A stretch of DNA of 64,000 bases from NCBI RefSeq assembly GCF_030683065.1, contig NZ_JAUXMX010000030.1, positions 62,001 through 126,000 of the forward strand, in the 5' to 3' direction. Below are positions 8,091-17,191 of the stretch, one piece after another (the stretch's first letter is position 1; the number at the start of each line of letters is the position of its first letter). Below the pieces are notes generated by a model. That model ran no database searches. It had not been told where the DNA came from and saw only the letters and a list, made by a program, of their open reading frames with translations. The stretch is from Pseudomonas sp. (GTDB lineage Bacteria > Pseudomonadota > Gammaproteobacteria > Pseudomonadales > Pseudomonadaceae). Both the position numbers and the translations under genes were made by a program.

Positions 8091-10778
8091 TCAGGCGAGG
8101 CTTTTGCTGACCACCTCAAACACATCGCTGGACAGTTCGCCAGAAGCGAGGACCCGCTCCAGCTCGGCCTTCATCAAGGCCTGACGCGCGTCGCTGTATT
8201 TACCCCAGCGGGTTAACGGCCCGAGCAGGCGCGAGGCGATCTGCGGGTTGAGGGCATTCAGGATAATCACCTGATCGGCCAGGAAGCGGTAGCCGCTGCC
8301 ATCAGCCTGATGGAAGTTGACCGGATTCTGCCCAGTGAATGCGCCGATCAGGGCTCGCACCTTGTTCGGGTTTTTCAGGGTGAAGGCCGGGTGCGTCATC
8401 AGTTCCTGCACGCGCGCCAGGGCGCCCGGCAGGCTGCAAGCTGCCTGGACACTGAACCACTGATCCATGACCAATGGGTTGTCCTTGAAGAAGTCGGCAA
8501 AGCTGGCCAAGGCCTTGGCTTTTTCCTCATCGAATGTCGAATTAACCAACACCGCCAGCGACGCCAAGCGCTCGGTCATGTTGTCGCACACCTCGAACTG
8601 CTCCAGACACGCCGCCAGCACCTCGGGTTTGCCACTGAGCATCAGGTAGGACAGCGCAATGTTCTGCAGGCTGCGGCGGGCGAAGTGCTCGGCCTCGGCG
8701 ACATAGGCGGTGCTGCGCGAAAGCTCGCGATTGGCCTGGTAACGCTGCCAGAGCAGATCGAACAGCGCATCGGCCAGTTGCTTGCGGGCGAACTCGCGGG
8801 CCGTATGGATGGCCTCGACATCAGCCACGTCGCTGATCTCGCTGAGGTAAGCCTCGCCCGGCAACGACAGCAGCTCGGCGACCATGGCCTGATCCAGCGA
8901 CGCATTCTCCAGCACGCTGCGCAGTGCACTGACCAGACGCTGGTCCAGTTGCAGGGTCTCGCCACGCTGATGCTGGCCGATCAACTCCTGCAACACCTGC
9001 ACGGACAACTGCTGGCCGGCTTCCCAACGGTTGAAGCCGTCGGCGTCGTGCTGCATGAGGAACATCAACTGATCGCGGCTGTAGGGAAAGCTCAGCTTGA
9101 CCGGGGCAGAGAAGCCGCGCAGCAACGAGGGCAATGGCTGTTCGGCGACATCGACAAAGGTCACCAGCTGCTCGGCTTCGGTGATCGAAATCACCCGCGA
9201 CGTCGCGCCTGCAGCGGCTTCACCGACCAGCCGCAGCGGCAGGGCCTGGCCCTGCGCGCCGAGCAGGCCCAGCTCCACGGGAATCACGAAGGGCTGCTTG
9301 TCGAGCTGCCCTGGCGTGGCCGGGCAGCTCTGGCGGAAGGTCAGGCTGTAGGTCTTGGCGGCGGCATCGTAAGCCTCGCTGACGACCAGGCGCGGTGTGC
9401 CGCCCTGACTGTACCAACGCTTGAACTGGGTCAGGTCGACGCCGTTGGCGTCTTCCATGGCCTTGATGAAATCGTCGCAGGTAACCGCTTGCCCATCGTG
9501 ACGCTCGAAGTACAGGTCACTGCCCTGACGGAAACCCGCGTCACCGACCAGGGTGCGGATCATGCGCACCACTTCCGAACCCTTCTCATAGACGGTCAGG
9601 GTGTAGAAGTTGGAAATCTCCATAAAGGACTCGGGGCGCACCGGATGAGCCATCGGGCCGGCATCTTCGGCGAACTGATGGGTGCGCAGGTAGGCCACAT
9701 CCTCGATGCGCTTGACCGTGGCCGAGTTCATATCCGCCGAGAACTGGGAATCGCGAAACACGGTGAAGCCTTCTTTCAGCGACAGCTGGAACCAGTCGCG
9801 GCAGGTCACCCGGTTGCCCGACCAATTGTGGAAGTACTCGTGGGCAACCACTGCTTCGACCCGCTGGTGGGCGGCATCGGTAGCGGTCTCGGCGCGGGCC
9901 AGCACACAGCTGGAGTTGAAGATATTCAGGCCCTTGTTTTCCATGGCGCCCATGTTGAAGTCGTTGACCGCAACGATCATGAAGATGTCCAGGTCGTACT
10001 CGCGGCCATAGACCTCTTCGTCCCACTTCATCGACTTCTTCAAGCTGTCCATGGCGTGCTGGCATTTGTCGATATTCTCCGGCTCGACATAGATGCGCAG
10101 CGCCACTTCACGCTGGCTCATGGTGGTGAAGCTGTCTTCCACGCACCAGAGGTCACCGGCGACCAGGGCAAACAGGTAGGCCGGCTTCATAAAGGGGTCT
10201 TCCCAGGTCGCCCAGTGACGAACACTCTTTCCAGGGGCAGTCTCTTCAGTGCCGCTGGCAATCGGGTTGCCGTTGGACAGCAGCACCGGATAGCTGTGCT
10301 GCTCGGCGCTCAGGGTGGTGGTGAACTTGCTCATCACGTCCGGGCGGTCGAGGTAGTAGGTGATCTTGCGAAAGCCCTCAGCCTCGCACTGGGTGCAGAA
10401 CATGCTGCCGGACTTGTACAGGCCTTCCAGCGCGGTATTGCTTTCCGGGTGGATACGCACGCTGCTGTCGATCACGAAGCTGGCGCTCGTGGGCTGCAAG
10501 GTCAGATGGCTGTCGCTCAGCTGGTAATCGCCGGCACTAAGTTCGCGGTCGTCGAGCGCCACGCTGAGCAGCTCCAGCTGCTGACCGTCCAGCACCAGCG
10601 GCGGCATGCGGGCTTCCGACAGGCCGCTGTCGGCAGCCGGGTTGCGGCGCATCACCAGTTGCGCATGGACCAGGCTGTGGTCATCGAACAACTCGAAAGT
10701 CAGGTGCGTTTCATCGATCAGATAATCCGGTACCTGGTAGTCCTTGAGGTAGATCATCTTCGGCTGTTCGGTGCGCAT
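8091..10778 (-). CDS. pepN: Aminopeptidase N (M1 metallopeptidase)
   Basis: 895 residues, full length for PepN. The exopeptidase signature GAMEN occurs in NDFNMGAMENKGLN at about residue 265. The zinc-binding HEYFHNW (HExxH) is followed 18 residues later by the third ligand Glu in LKEG, at about 300-325. It removes N-terminal residues from peptides in the cytoplasm. The N-terminus MRTEQPKMIYLKDYQVPDYL matches the usual Pseudomonas PepN start, and a weak AAGGG precedes ATG 10778. It runs in the same direction as yeaC and the DUF2797 gene, 54 bases after the latter. Confidence 0.97.
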   Translation of the reverse strand: MRTEQPKMIYLKDYQVPDYLIDETHLTFELFDDHSLVHAQLVMRRNPAADSGLSEARMPPLVLDGQQLELLSVALDDRELSAGDYQLSDSHLTLQPTSASFVIDSSVRIHPESNTALEGLYKSGSMFCTQCEAEGFRKITYYLDRPDVMSKFTTTLSAEQHSYPVLLSNGNPIASGTEETAPGKSVRHWATWEDPFMKPAYLFALVAGDLWCVEDSFTTMSQREVALRIYVEPENIDKCQHAMDSLKKSMKWDEEVYGREYDLDIFMIVAVNDFNMGAMENKGLNIFNSSCVLARAETATDAAHQRVEAVVAHEYFHNWSGNRVTCRDWFQLSLKEGFTVFRDSQFSADMNSATVKRIEDVAYLRTHQFAEDAGPMAHPVRPESFMEISNFYTLTVYEKGSEVVRMIRTLVGDAGFRQGSDLYFERHDGQAVTCDDFIKAMEDANGVDLTQFKRWYSQGGTPRLVVSEAYDAAAKTYSLTFRQSCPATPGQLDKQPFVIPVELGLLGAQGQALPLRLVGEAAAGATSRVISITEAEQLVTFVDVAEQPLPSLLRGFSAPVKLSFPYSRDQLMFLMQHDADGFNRWEAGQQLSVQVLQELIGQHQRGETLQLDQRLVSALRSVLENASLDQAMVAELLSLPGEAYLSEISDVADVEAIHTAREFARKQLADALFDLLWQRYQANRELSRSTAYVAEAEHFARRSLQNIALSYLMLSGKPEVLAACLEQFEVCDNMTERLASLAVLVNSTFDEEKAKALASFADFFKDNPLVMDQWFSVQAACSLPGALARVQELMTHPAFTLKNPNKVRALIGAFTGQNPVNFHQADGSGYRFLADQVIILNALNPQIASRLLGPLTRWGKYSDARQALMKAELERVLASGELSSDVFEVVSKSLA

Positions 10779-10832
10779 GGCTTGTGGCCCTTTGTCTGCG
10801 GCGCGCGGGCGCCGGGTTCGCGAATAGGTAAC

Positions 10833-11669
10833 TCAGGCGGCCAGTTCGTGAACGGCCAGCTGATAAGCGGTGTATTTGCGGATATTGATCACGCCGGTGT
10901 CGAACATCAGGTACTGGCCCTTGATGCCCAGCAGCGTGCCCTCGGCCAGTGGATTCTTGTCCAGATTGAAACTGCTGATCTTGGCCGGATAAGCCTCAAT
11001 CGGGTAGGCAATCTGCACCACGGCTTGATCGCTGAGCGGCTGGATGGCCTGAATGCCAAAGCGCTGCTGCAACTCGGTGAGCCCGCTGCCGCAACTGGCA
11101 AACAGCTGTTCGCGCACGGCGAGCAGATCAACCGGCGCGGCATCGCCCTTGAGCAGCGCGCGCCAGTTGGTCTTGTCCGCCACCTGACTACGCAGCAGGT
11201 CTTCGACAAAGCCGGACTGCTGGCGAGTGGCGACCCGCAGAATCGGCAGCGCCTGGGTCGCGCCCTGATCCATCCAGCGCGTCGGAATCTGCGTCGCACG
11301 GGTGATGCCGACCTTAACGCCCGAGGAATTGGCCAGGTAAACCACATGGTCAGTCATGCAGAACTGCTCGCCCCAGCTCGGTTCGCGGCAGGTGCCGGCG
11401 TCGTAGTGGCAGCGCTCCGGGCTCATGATGCAGATATCGCACTGTGCCAGTTTCTGCATGCAGGGATAACAGTAGCCTTGGCTGAAACTGGTCTTGGTCT
11501 TGCGCCCGCAGTGGCTGCAATGAATGGCGCCGAGGTACTCGAGGCGCAAAGTCTTGCCGATCAACGGATTGACCGCTATTTCCTGTTCGTCCAGGCGAAA
11601 GGCGTACTGCACAGGTGCATCCAGACGCACCGCCATCTTGCTCAGGGCACCGCGTGCCAACTCGGCCAT
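10833..11669 (-). CDS. DUF2797 family protein with GIY-YIG-like segment and zinc-type cysteines
   Basis: 278 residues. The central part contains several CxxC pairs (CSHC, CYPC, CDIC and further Cys to about residue 105), which suggests one or more zinc sites. It is followed by HVVYLANSSGVKVGITR, which resembles the start of a GIY-YIG nuclease fold. The family is conserved in gammaproteobacteria without a proven function. ATG 11669 shares one base with the yeaC stop (TGATG), so the two are translationally coupled. Confidence 0.85.
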   Translation of the reverse strand: MAELARGALSKMAVRLDAPVQYAFRLDEQEIAVNPLIGKTLRLEYLGAIHCSHCGRKTKTSFSQGYCYPCMQKLAQCDICIMSPERCHYDAGTCREPSWGEQFCMTDHVVYLANSSGVKVGITRATQIPTRWMDQGATQALPILRVATRQQSGFVEDLLRSQVADKTNWRALLKGDAAPVDLLAVREQLFASCGSGLTELQQRFGIQAIQPLSDQAVVQIAYPIEAYPAKISSFNLDKNPLAEGTLLGIKGQYLMFDTGVINIRKYTAYQLAVHELAA

Positions 11670-11932
11670 CAGTGCAGGCTGTCCGAGGAGGTGAACAGCA
11701 GGTTAGGCAGCGGCGCGGACTTCGAAGCGCAAGCCTGCTCGCCCATGTAGCCGATACGCTGATCCTCGGGAAGATTAAGGGCTTCCCAGGCAATCAGCGC
11801 CTGCAGGGTCAGTTCCTTTTGCTCCCGGGTCAGCTTGCGGCCGTCGGGCCACTTGCCGATTTCCAGAGCCAGTTTCAAGCTCTGGTGAATTTCCGGGGTG
11901 ATATTTTCGATTGCTTGGAGAAAGGACGACAT
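11669..11932 (-). CDS. yeaC: YeaC family protein (DUF1315)
   Basis: An 87-residue soluble protein, MSSFLQAIENITPEIHQSLK..., with the family core LALEIGKWPDGRKLT and the following LITREQKE-like helix pair. GGAGG five bases before the ATG at 11932 fixes the start, and the six codons upstream are not needed. E. coli YeaC is uncharacterised. It is directly coupled to the DUF2797 gene and followed by pepN. Confidence 0.88.
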   Translation of the reverse strand: MSSFLQAIENITPEIHQSLKLALEIGKWPDGRKLTREQKELTLQALIAWEALNLPEDQRIGYMGEQACASKSAPLPNLLFTSSDSLH

Positions 11933-12008
11933 AGATACCTCCGAATACAAAGCCGCAGTTTACCGGCTGCGCCGGGCACTCGCGAGCGCTTGGCGCAAGC
12001 CAGTGTAA

Positions 12009-12869
12009 TCATCTGTCACCACGCTGGCGTGCCAGCAGCCCACCCAACGTACCGGTCACACAGCCGGCAAGTAATCCGCCGACATGCGCGGCATTGGCAA
12101 TCGCGCCGAACTGCAGCAGTTCGAAAATGCCGGTCATACAGATCAGCAGCCAGGCCAGCATCATCACCAGCACGCCGCGCGGCAGCTGATACTCGGCAGT
12201 GGGGGCCAGGCGCTGAAACAGCCAGCAGTGCCCCAACAGGCCATAGAGCACGCCGGACAAGCCGCCAAACAAGGCTGGCCCGGAAAAACTGTACTGGGCA
12301 AAATTGGAAGCCAGGCTAAACAACAACGTCAGCCCGAGCAGCATCCACGGCCCCTGACGCGCCTCGATACGCCGCCCCAGCACCCAGTACCAGAGTGCAT
12401 TCATCGTCAGGTGCAGCAGGCCGAAATGAATCAGCATCGGCGTAACCAGGCGCCACCACTGCCCTGTTTCGAGCATCTCGGCCAGGTAACTGAAATAGAT
12501 GTAATCGCCCTGAATGCGAAAGTCGACAAAGCTCAGCCAGCGGATCGCCGCAAAGTTGTCGCCCAGCGCGGTCAGCGCAGCCACCAGCAGGGTCAGCCCG
12601 AGCATGCCGGCCGTCAGCGGACTGCCCCGCAACTGCTGGACAAACCCTGTGGTGGCCGGCGCAGATGCAGCCGGCTGCAGCGCTGCATCGCCCTGCGGGT
12701 AGCGCAGGTACAAATCGCGCACCTGCTCGACCCGCTCACTCGGCACCCAGAGCACCTGCTCGCCAGCCTCCTCGGCGACGCGATGAGGCACCTGCAAGCG
12801 CTCCAGCAAGGCTATAAAACCACTGAGATCAGTCTGCACCGGAAGGCGCATGGCAGCCACCGGACTCAT
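12009..12869 (-). CDS. Rhomboid family intramembrane serine protease (GlpG-like)
   Basis: 286 residues. An N-terminal soluble domain of about 80 residues is followed by six predicted membrane helices. Catalytic serine is in GLSG (Ser205) and histidine in AHVGG (His262). The HxxxxHxxxN motif of TM2 is visible as HFGLLHLTMN (His148, His153, Asn157). It cleaves transmembrane substrates within the inner membrane. The ATG at 12869 overlaps the phosphoesterase stop as ATGA. A longer open frame upstream runs antisense-like through the phosphoesterase gene and is rejected as the N-terminus. Confidence 0.93.
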   Translation of the reverse strand: MSPVAAMRLPVQTDLSGFIALLERLQVPHRVAEEAGEQVLWVPSERVEQVRDLYLRYPQGDAALQPAASAPATTGFVQQLRGSPLTAGMLGLTLLVAALTALGDNFAAIRWLSFVDFRIQGDYIYFSYLAEMLETGQWWRLVTPMLIHFGLLHLTMNALWYWVLGRRIEARQGPWMLLGLTLLFSLASNFAQYSFSGPALFGGLSGVLYGLLGHCWLFQRLAPTAEYQLPRGVLVMMLAWLLICMTGIFELLQFGAIANAAHVGGLLAGCVTGTLGGLLARQRGDR

Positions 12870-13825
12870 GGCTGCACCTCGACCCAGACAAACTTGCGCG
12901 GATCCAGGCGCGTTTCCTGATCCAGCCGATAAGCCACCAGCTTGCCGTTCAACACCGCGCTGTAATCCAGGCAAGCCAGGTTGGGCCGGATCGGTGCTGG
13001 CTTGCCACTGCGCCAATAGTGACCAACGAAGAGCGGTGGCTGATCGGCGCCGTACTTCAGCAACTCGGTCTTCTGCAACTCGGTCAGCGGCGTTTGTGCG
13101 GCCAATGCCGGCAAGGCATCCGGTTGGAAGACGATATCGCCATAGGTTTGCGGGTCTTCCTCCCAGAACTTGGTGCGAAAATGCGCCCTGGTGAAGCCCT
13201 GGGCACTGGTCAAGGTCAAGCCATGCGGCAGACGCATGTCGGTGCCACGCAGCAGACGATCCAGGGCGGTATTGGCAAAGCTCCCCGGCACCGCCGAGGC
13301 CTGGAGGAAATGCTCGTCGATACAAGCGTCCGGATACTGCGCCCGCAACGGTTCGATCAGGCCCGCATCCCAACAGGCATGCACCACGCGAAAATGCCCG
13401 GCATCGATGCACAACGGCAACTCGTAGAACCAGGCCAGGAACTCCGACCATTCCGCAGGATAAGCCTCGAACTGTTCCAGGGTCTCTTTGATCAGCCGTG
13501 CATGCCGCGGCGTGTGTTCACGCACGAAGTGCTGACCGCTGCCGGGCGCAGCCAGCGTAGTCCAGCCGAGGGCGTAGAATTCGTGATTGCCCATGATGCA
13601 CAGCGCCTCGCCGGCTTGAACCATGTCACGCACCAGATGCAAGGCCTCACGGATGCGCGGACCACGATCAACTAGATCGCCGAGGAAAATCGCCATGCGC
13701 CGCGGATGCCGCCACACACCGCCCTGACGCCGATAACCGAGGGTATCAAGCAGGCGCTCGAGGGTCAGTGCACAACCGTGAATGTCACCGATCAGGTCGT
13801 AGCCACGCGCGGGATCGAGGTGCAT
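12866..13825 (-). CDS. Metallophosphoesterase (diadenosine tetraphosphatase-like)
   Basis: 319 residues of the calcineurin-like phosphoesterase family. Metal-binding motifs occur in order: GDIHG (residues 13-17), GDLVDRG (about 49-55) and GNHE (about 79-82), with later histidines in FVGHYW. It resembles ApaH/PrpE-type bis(5'-nucleosyl)-tetraphosphatases, but the natural substrate is unproven. It abuts nadK, whose stop is one base upstream, and overlaps the rhomboid gene by four bases, so the three form one transcription unit. Confidence 0.88.
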   Translation of the reverse strand: MHLDPARGYDLIGDIHGCALTLERLLDTLGYRRQGGVWRHPRRMAIFLGDLVDRGPRIREALHLVRDMVQAGEALCIMGNHEFYALGWTTLAAPGSGQHFVREHTPRHARLIKETLEQFEAYPAEWSEFLAWFYELPLCIDAGHFRVVHACWDAGLIEPLRAQYPDACIDEHFLQASAVPGSFANTALDRLLRGTDMRLPHGLTLTSAQGFTRAHFRTKFWEEDPQTYGDIVFQPDALPALAAQTPLTELQKTELLKYGADQPPLFVGHYWRSGKPAPIRPNLACLDYSAVLNGKLVAYRLDQETRLDPRKFVWVEVQP

Positions 13826-14716
13826 TCAGCCTCCCCCACCACCGAGCCGACTGCCCCAACCCAGCTTGTTGCGGCAGACCTCGTAGTAGTTATGATCAAG
13901 CGGGTGGATCAGGCACAGCTTCTGCGGCCTCTTGCTGACCGTAACGGTATCGCCCGGCGCGCAGGTGAAATGGTTCTGCCCATCGCAGGAAACCTGCGGG
14001 TAAATCTGCAGGTCCTTGGATACGACGATCTTCAACTCGCTATTACCATCCACCACGATCGGCCGGCTGGACAGCGTATGCGGGTACATCGGCACGATGA
14101 CCATGGCGTCCAGCTTGGGGTGCATGATCGGTCCGCCAGCAGACAGCGCATAGGCCGTGGAGCCGGTTGGCGTGGCGACAATCAGGCCGTCGGCCTTCTG
14201 GCTGCAGACGAACTGGCCATCGATGAACAACTCGAACTCGATCATCCGCGTCGATTTACCCGGGTGCAGCACCACATCATTGAGCGCATCGCCTTGACCG
14301 ATCGCCTCGCCATGCCGGCGCACTTCAGCCTCCAGCAGGAAACGGTTCTCGGTCAGGTAGTTGCCTTCCAGCACCTGGGCAACCTTGAGTTCCAGCTCGT
14401 CCGGGCGGATATCGGTGAGAAAACCCAGGCTGCCGCGATTCACCCCCAGCACCGGCACCTTGTGCCGCGCCAGTGCGCGGGCCGCGCCGAGCATACTGCC
14501 GTCGCCACCGACAACGATGACCAGGTCGCAGACTTCACCGAGAATCTTCCGTGATGAGGTCTGCAAGCCATGGCCCGGGAGTACTTCGGCAATCGTGTCT
14601 TCGAGAATCACATGCAGGTGACGATCGATCAGAAACTTCTTCAGCCGGCGGATGGTATCCAGCACCTGGGTACTGCCCAGACGGCCGATGATGCCGATAT
14701 TACGAAATTGGTCCAT
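13826..14716 (-). CDS. nadK: NAD kinase
   Basis: A 296-residue ATP-dependent NAD kinase making NADP. The GGDGS motif is at residues 70-74, NRGSLGFLTDI follows, and the conserved glycine-rich TPTGSTAYALSAGGP loop binds NAD. The C-terminal beta-sandwich contains SSRPIVV. Length and start (MDQFRNIGIIGRLGS) match Pseudomonas NadK. It is divergent from the DUF1853 gene, with a 142-bp shared promoter region, and heads the nadK-phosphoesterase-rhomboid unit. Confidence 0.97.
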   Translation of the reverse strand: MDQFRNIGIIGRLGSTQVLDTIRRLKKFLIDRHLHVILEDTIAEVLPGHGLQTSSRKILGEVCDLVIVVGGDGSMLGAARALARHKVPVLGVNRGSLGFLTDIRPDELELKVAQVLEGNYLTENRFLLEAEVRRHGEAIGQGDALNDVVLHPGKSTRMIEFELFIDGQFVCSQKADGLIVATPTGSTAYALSAGGPIMHPKLDAMVIVPMYPHTLSSRPIVVDGNSELKIVVSKDLQIYPQVSCDGQNHFTCAPGDTVTVSKRPQKLCLIHPLDHNYYEVCRNKLGWGSRLGGGGG

Positions 14717-14858
14717 GGTCTTCCCGCAGGCTCTGGATCTAGAGAGGCCCGATTATGGGCGAAAGCCTGCAGCAGCGGCAAACTCGCGATATTTATGCCA
14801 AACCAGGCCGCGCATGGCCACTCACTTCTGCGCAGGGATTTGCCGCTATGCTCGAACA

Positions 14859-15818
14859 ATGACGAGTTTTCCTATGTTTACCGACCTGCAGCAGCAACTG
14901 CGCCAACCCGTGGTGCGCGATTTGGCCTGGGTGCTGCTTTCACCGCCGCTGCTGAGTGACCTGCCGTGGCCACAACGTCACCCGCTCAGCGCCAGCCAAT
15001 GGTGCCGCACGCCGGGCATGCTGGCCGACTGGCTGCTGCGGCTCGACCAAGACCCAAGCAGCTTGCTGAACTGGCTGGCACAACATTCGGTGCGGCGTCT
15101 GGGCCTGTATTACGAACGTCTCTGGCAATTCGCCCTGCACGCCGCCCCCGGCATCGAACTGCTGGCGGCCAACCTGCCGATCCGCCAAAACGGCCAGACC
15201 CTCGGCGAGCTCGACTTGCTGCTGCGCGACGAAGAAGGCGTGCACCACCTGGAACTGGCGATCAAGCTCTACCTTGGCCCGCAGCAGCAAAGCGGTGCCG
15301 AACTCGCCCACTGGATCGGCCCGGGCAGCCGCGACCGTCTGGATATCAAGCTCGATCATCTCAGCCAGCACCAGCTGCCCATGTCGGCACGCGGCGAAGC
15401 ACGCCCGGCGCTGGCTGAGCTCGACCTGGCCAGCGCACAGGCCGCACTCTGGCTCGGCGGTTACCTGTTCTACCCCTGGCCGAAACCTTGCGAACCTCCT
15501 CCCGGCGCCAACCCGCAGCATTTGACTGGGCGCTGGCTGCATCGGCGAGACTGGCCAGCTTTCGCCGCCCAGAACAGCGACGGCTGCTGGCAACCTTTAC
15601 CACGCGCGGCCTGGCTGGCGCCGGCACGCATTAGCCGGCACCAACTGTGGTCCGGCGAGAGTCTGCAAGCCTGGCTGCAGACCTTGCTGCCGCAAGCCAA
15701 GGCGCAGTTGCTGGTGAGGCTGCAACCCAGCCGGCAGGACGACTGGCAGGAGGTGGAACGGGTGTTTTTAGTCAGCGATGACTGGCCGACCCAGATGCCG
15801 GACGCCACCGAGACCTAG
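14859..15818 (+). CDS. DUF1853 family protein, PD-(D/E)xK nuclease-like
   Basis: 319 residues. The N-terminal motif RDLAWVLLSPPLL and the central GELDLLLRDEEGVHHLELAIKLYLG identify DUF1853. The D...ExxxK-like arrangement in ELDLLL and ELAIK is reminiscent of a PD-(D/E)xK nuclease core, but activity is unproven. The start is uncertain between ATG 14859 and ATG 14874, since neither has a strong ribosome binding site. It is divergent from nadK, as I recall for other Pseudomonas. Confidence 0.85.
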   Translation: MTSFPMFTDLQQQLRQPVVRDLAWVLLSPPLLSDLPWPQRHPLSASQWCRTPGMLADWLLRLDQDPSSLLNWLAQHSVRRLGLYYERLWQFALHAAPGIELLAANLPIRQNGQTLGELDLLLRDEEGVHHLELAIKLYLGPQQQSGAELAHWIGPGSRDRLDIKLDHLSQHQLPMSARGEARPALAELDLASAQAALWLGGYLFYPWPKPCEPPPGANPQHLTGRWLHRRDWPAFAAQNSDGCWQPLPRAAWLAPARISRHQLWSGESLQAWLQTLLPQAKAQLLVRLQPSRQDDWQEVERVFLVSDDWPTQMPDATET

Positions 15819-15819
15819 C

Positions 15820-15841
15820 CGCCAGGTCAGGTTGCCTGGCG
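15820..15841 (+). terminator. Possible weak terminator after the DUF1853 gene
   Basis: CGCCAGG and CCTGGCG arms pair two bases past the stop codon, with an eight-base loop and no T-run. It could be a processed 3' end or a factor-dependent terminator. Confidence 0.4.
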
Positions 15842-15853
15842 CCCAAGAATGCC

Positions 15854-16020
15854 TAGCAGCCTGTCGGACTTAACACTGCCCTACTGCGGAAAAGCCAGGA
15901 CTGGTCATTTTCTGCGCGCTTTTTCGTTAAATAGAGCGACTATTCGCCTCAAAAGCACACAAAAACTGCCTCAACCCGGACTTTCCCTCGCTACGGACGG
16001 TCAAGTCCGACAGGCTGCTA
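15854..16020. mobile_element. MITE-like non-coding element with 18-bp terminal inverted repeats
   Basis: TAGCAGCCTGTCGGACTT at 15854-15871 is repeated perfectly inverted at 16003-16020. The 167-bp interior has no coding frame and is visibly AT-richer than its flanks. The flanks carry GCC on both sides, or a TA duplication if the outer TA is counted as target. The structure is that of a miniature inverted-repeat transposable element mobilised in trans. The right repeat contains the TAG stop codon of the adjacent cyclic-nucleotide/rhodanese gene. Confidence 0.75.
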
Positions 16021-17115
16021 GCCGCTGCGCTCGGTACGTCCGCCGGACCGCGCCAGGTAACCCGAACCGCTTTCGCACAACAAGGCATCGCGCTGCACGG
16101 CCGGCAATCCATCCACACCATCACGCAGGGCGTAGGCACTGAAGCCCAGCTGCGCGAGCAAGAACACCGCACTGGCGCTACGTTTGCCGCTGTCGCAATA
16201 GCACAGGTAGGTGCGCGTCTTATCCAGCAGCCGTGCCTTCAGGCGCAGGAGCTGCAAGGGCATATGCAGAGACTCCAGGGCATGCGCTTGCTGGTATTCC
16301 TCTTGCAGTCGCACGTCCAGCCATTGCGCGCCTGCCCCCAGCAGACGAGCCGCCTCGCCCAGAGAAACGTCGTCAACCACCGGCGCCTTGAGCAACGAGA
16401 GGAAATCCTGACGAGCGAGGCGCAACACCACGCCATCATCGAGCAAGGTCACCGTGGCATTGCGCGGCCGATCGGCGAGCAAGGCCTCTTCTCCGAAACA
16501 GGCGCCTACGTCCAGTTCGGCCAATACCTGCTGTTCGCCACCGGCACCGCGAATCACTTCGGCACGGCCACTTTCGAGGAAATAACAGCAATCACCAGAC
16601 TCCCCTTCACGCAGCAGAATCGAGCCCGATGGCAGCTCGATACGCTGTAGACGCTCAAGCATGGTGCGTACATTGCTTGGCGGTACCTTGGCGAATAGCG
16701 GATTTTCTAGAAGGTGCTCCAGCCAAGCCACATCGGCGTGGTGCTGGCCAAGATCCAGGAGCAAATCCTGGTAGGCCAGACGCCAGGTCAGCAGCCGCTC
16801 AAGGGTTGCCGTGTCCACCGCCAACAGGCTCACATCAGTCGCCGCACGCGCTTCACGCATGCGCGGCACGGCAAGGCAACTGGCCTCAGTGCCGGCGATC
16901 AAGCGCTGCTGCCGGCCATCTGCCCCTTGCAGCAACAACTCTCCAGCAAGCAGGTAATAGGTCAACCTCACCTGCTCGCCGTGGCTAAAGAGCAGCTGCC
17001 CAGCCAGCAATGGCTGCGGCACCAACTGATGGCGCAACGCCCGCCATTGCTGCTCGGACAGAACGTTGAGTGGCGTAAAACTGCGCAACTGCTCGGGGTT
17101 CAGGGGGGCACTCAT
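16018..17115 (-). CDS. Double cyclic-nucleotide-binding domain plus rhodanese protein
   Basis: 365 residues. Two cNMP-binding-like domains occupy about residues 15-125 and 130-255, the second with the canonical GESGDCCYFLESGRAEV and FGEEALLADRPRNATV phosphate-binding cassette. They are followed by a rhodanese domain (about 265-350) with WLDVRLQEEY and the active-site loop CDSGKRS (Cys307). This is a nucleotide-sensing module joined to a sulfurtransferase-type domain; ligand and partner are unknown. ATG 17115 is chosen because it begins MSAPLNPEQLRSFTPL, while upstream codons look non-coding. The stop codon TAG lies in the terminal repeat of a MITE, so the C-terminus may differ from the ancestral one. 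Confidence 0.85.
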   Translation of the reverse strand: MSAPLNPEQLRSFTPLNVLSEQQWRALRHQLVPQPLLAGQLLFSHGEQVRLTYYLLAGELLLQGADGRQQRLIAGTEASCLAVPRMREARAATDVSLLAVDTATLERLLTWRLAYQDLLLDLGQHHADVAWLEHLLENPLFAKVPPSNVRTMLERLQRIELPSGSILLREGESGDCCYFLESGRAEVIRGAGGEQQVLAELDVGACFGEEALLADRPRNATVTLLDDGVVLRLARQDFLSLLKAPVVDDVSLGEAARLLGAGAQWLDVRLQEEYQQAHALESLHMPLQLLRLKARLLDKTRTYLCYCDSGKRSASAVFLLAQLGFSAYALRDGVDGLPAVQRDALLCESGSGYLARSGGRTERSG

Positions 17116-17191
17116 GGGTATCCAGGCTCCGCTGGTGAAGACTCGGAGGATGCGCAAATAGCGAAGACCATTGCGAGCCTTATATTCACAA

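Noticed and set aside
8310..11750. Very long plus-strand open frame opposite pepN and the DUF2797 gene
   Set aside because: The opposite strand encodes recognisable enzymes; the frame is an artefact of high-GC third positions and has no domain.
12870..13451. N-terminal extension of the rhomboid gene
   Set aside because: The extension overlaps the phosphoesterase gene in another frame, while ATGA coupling at 12869 gives the natural start.
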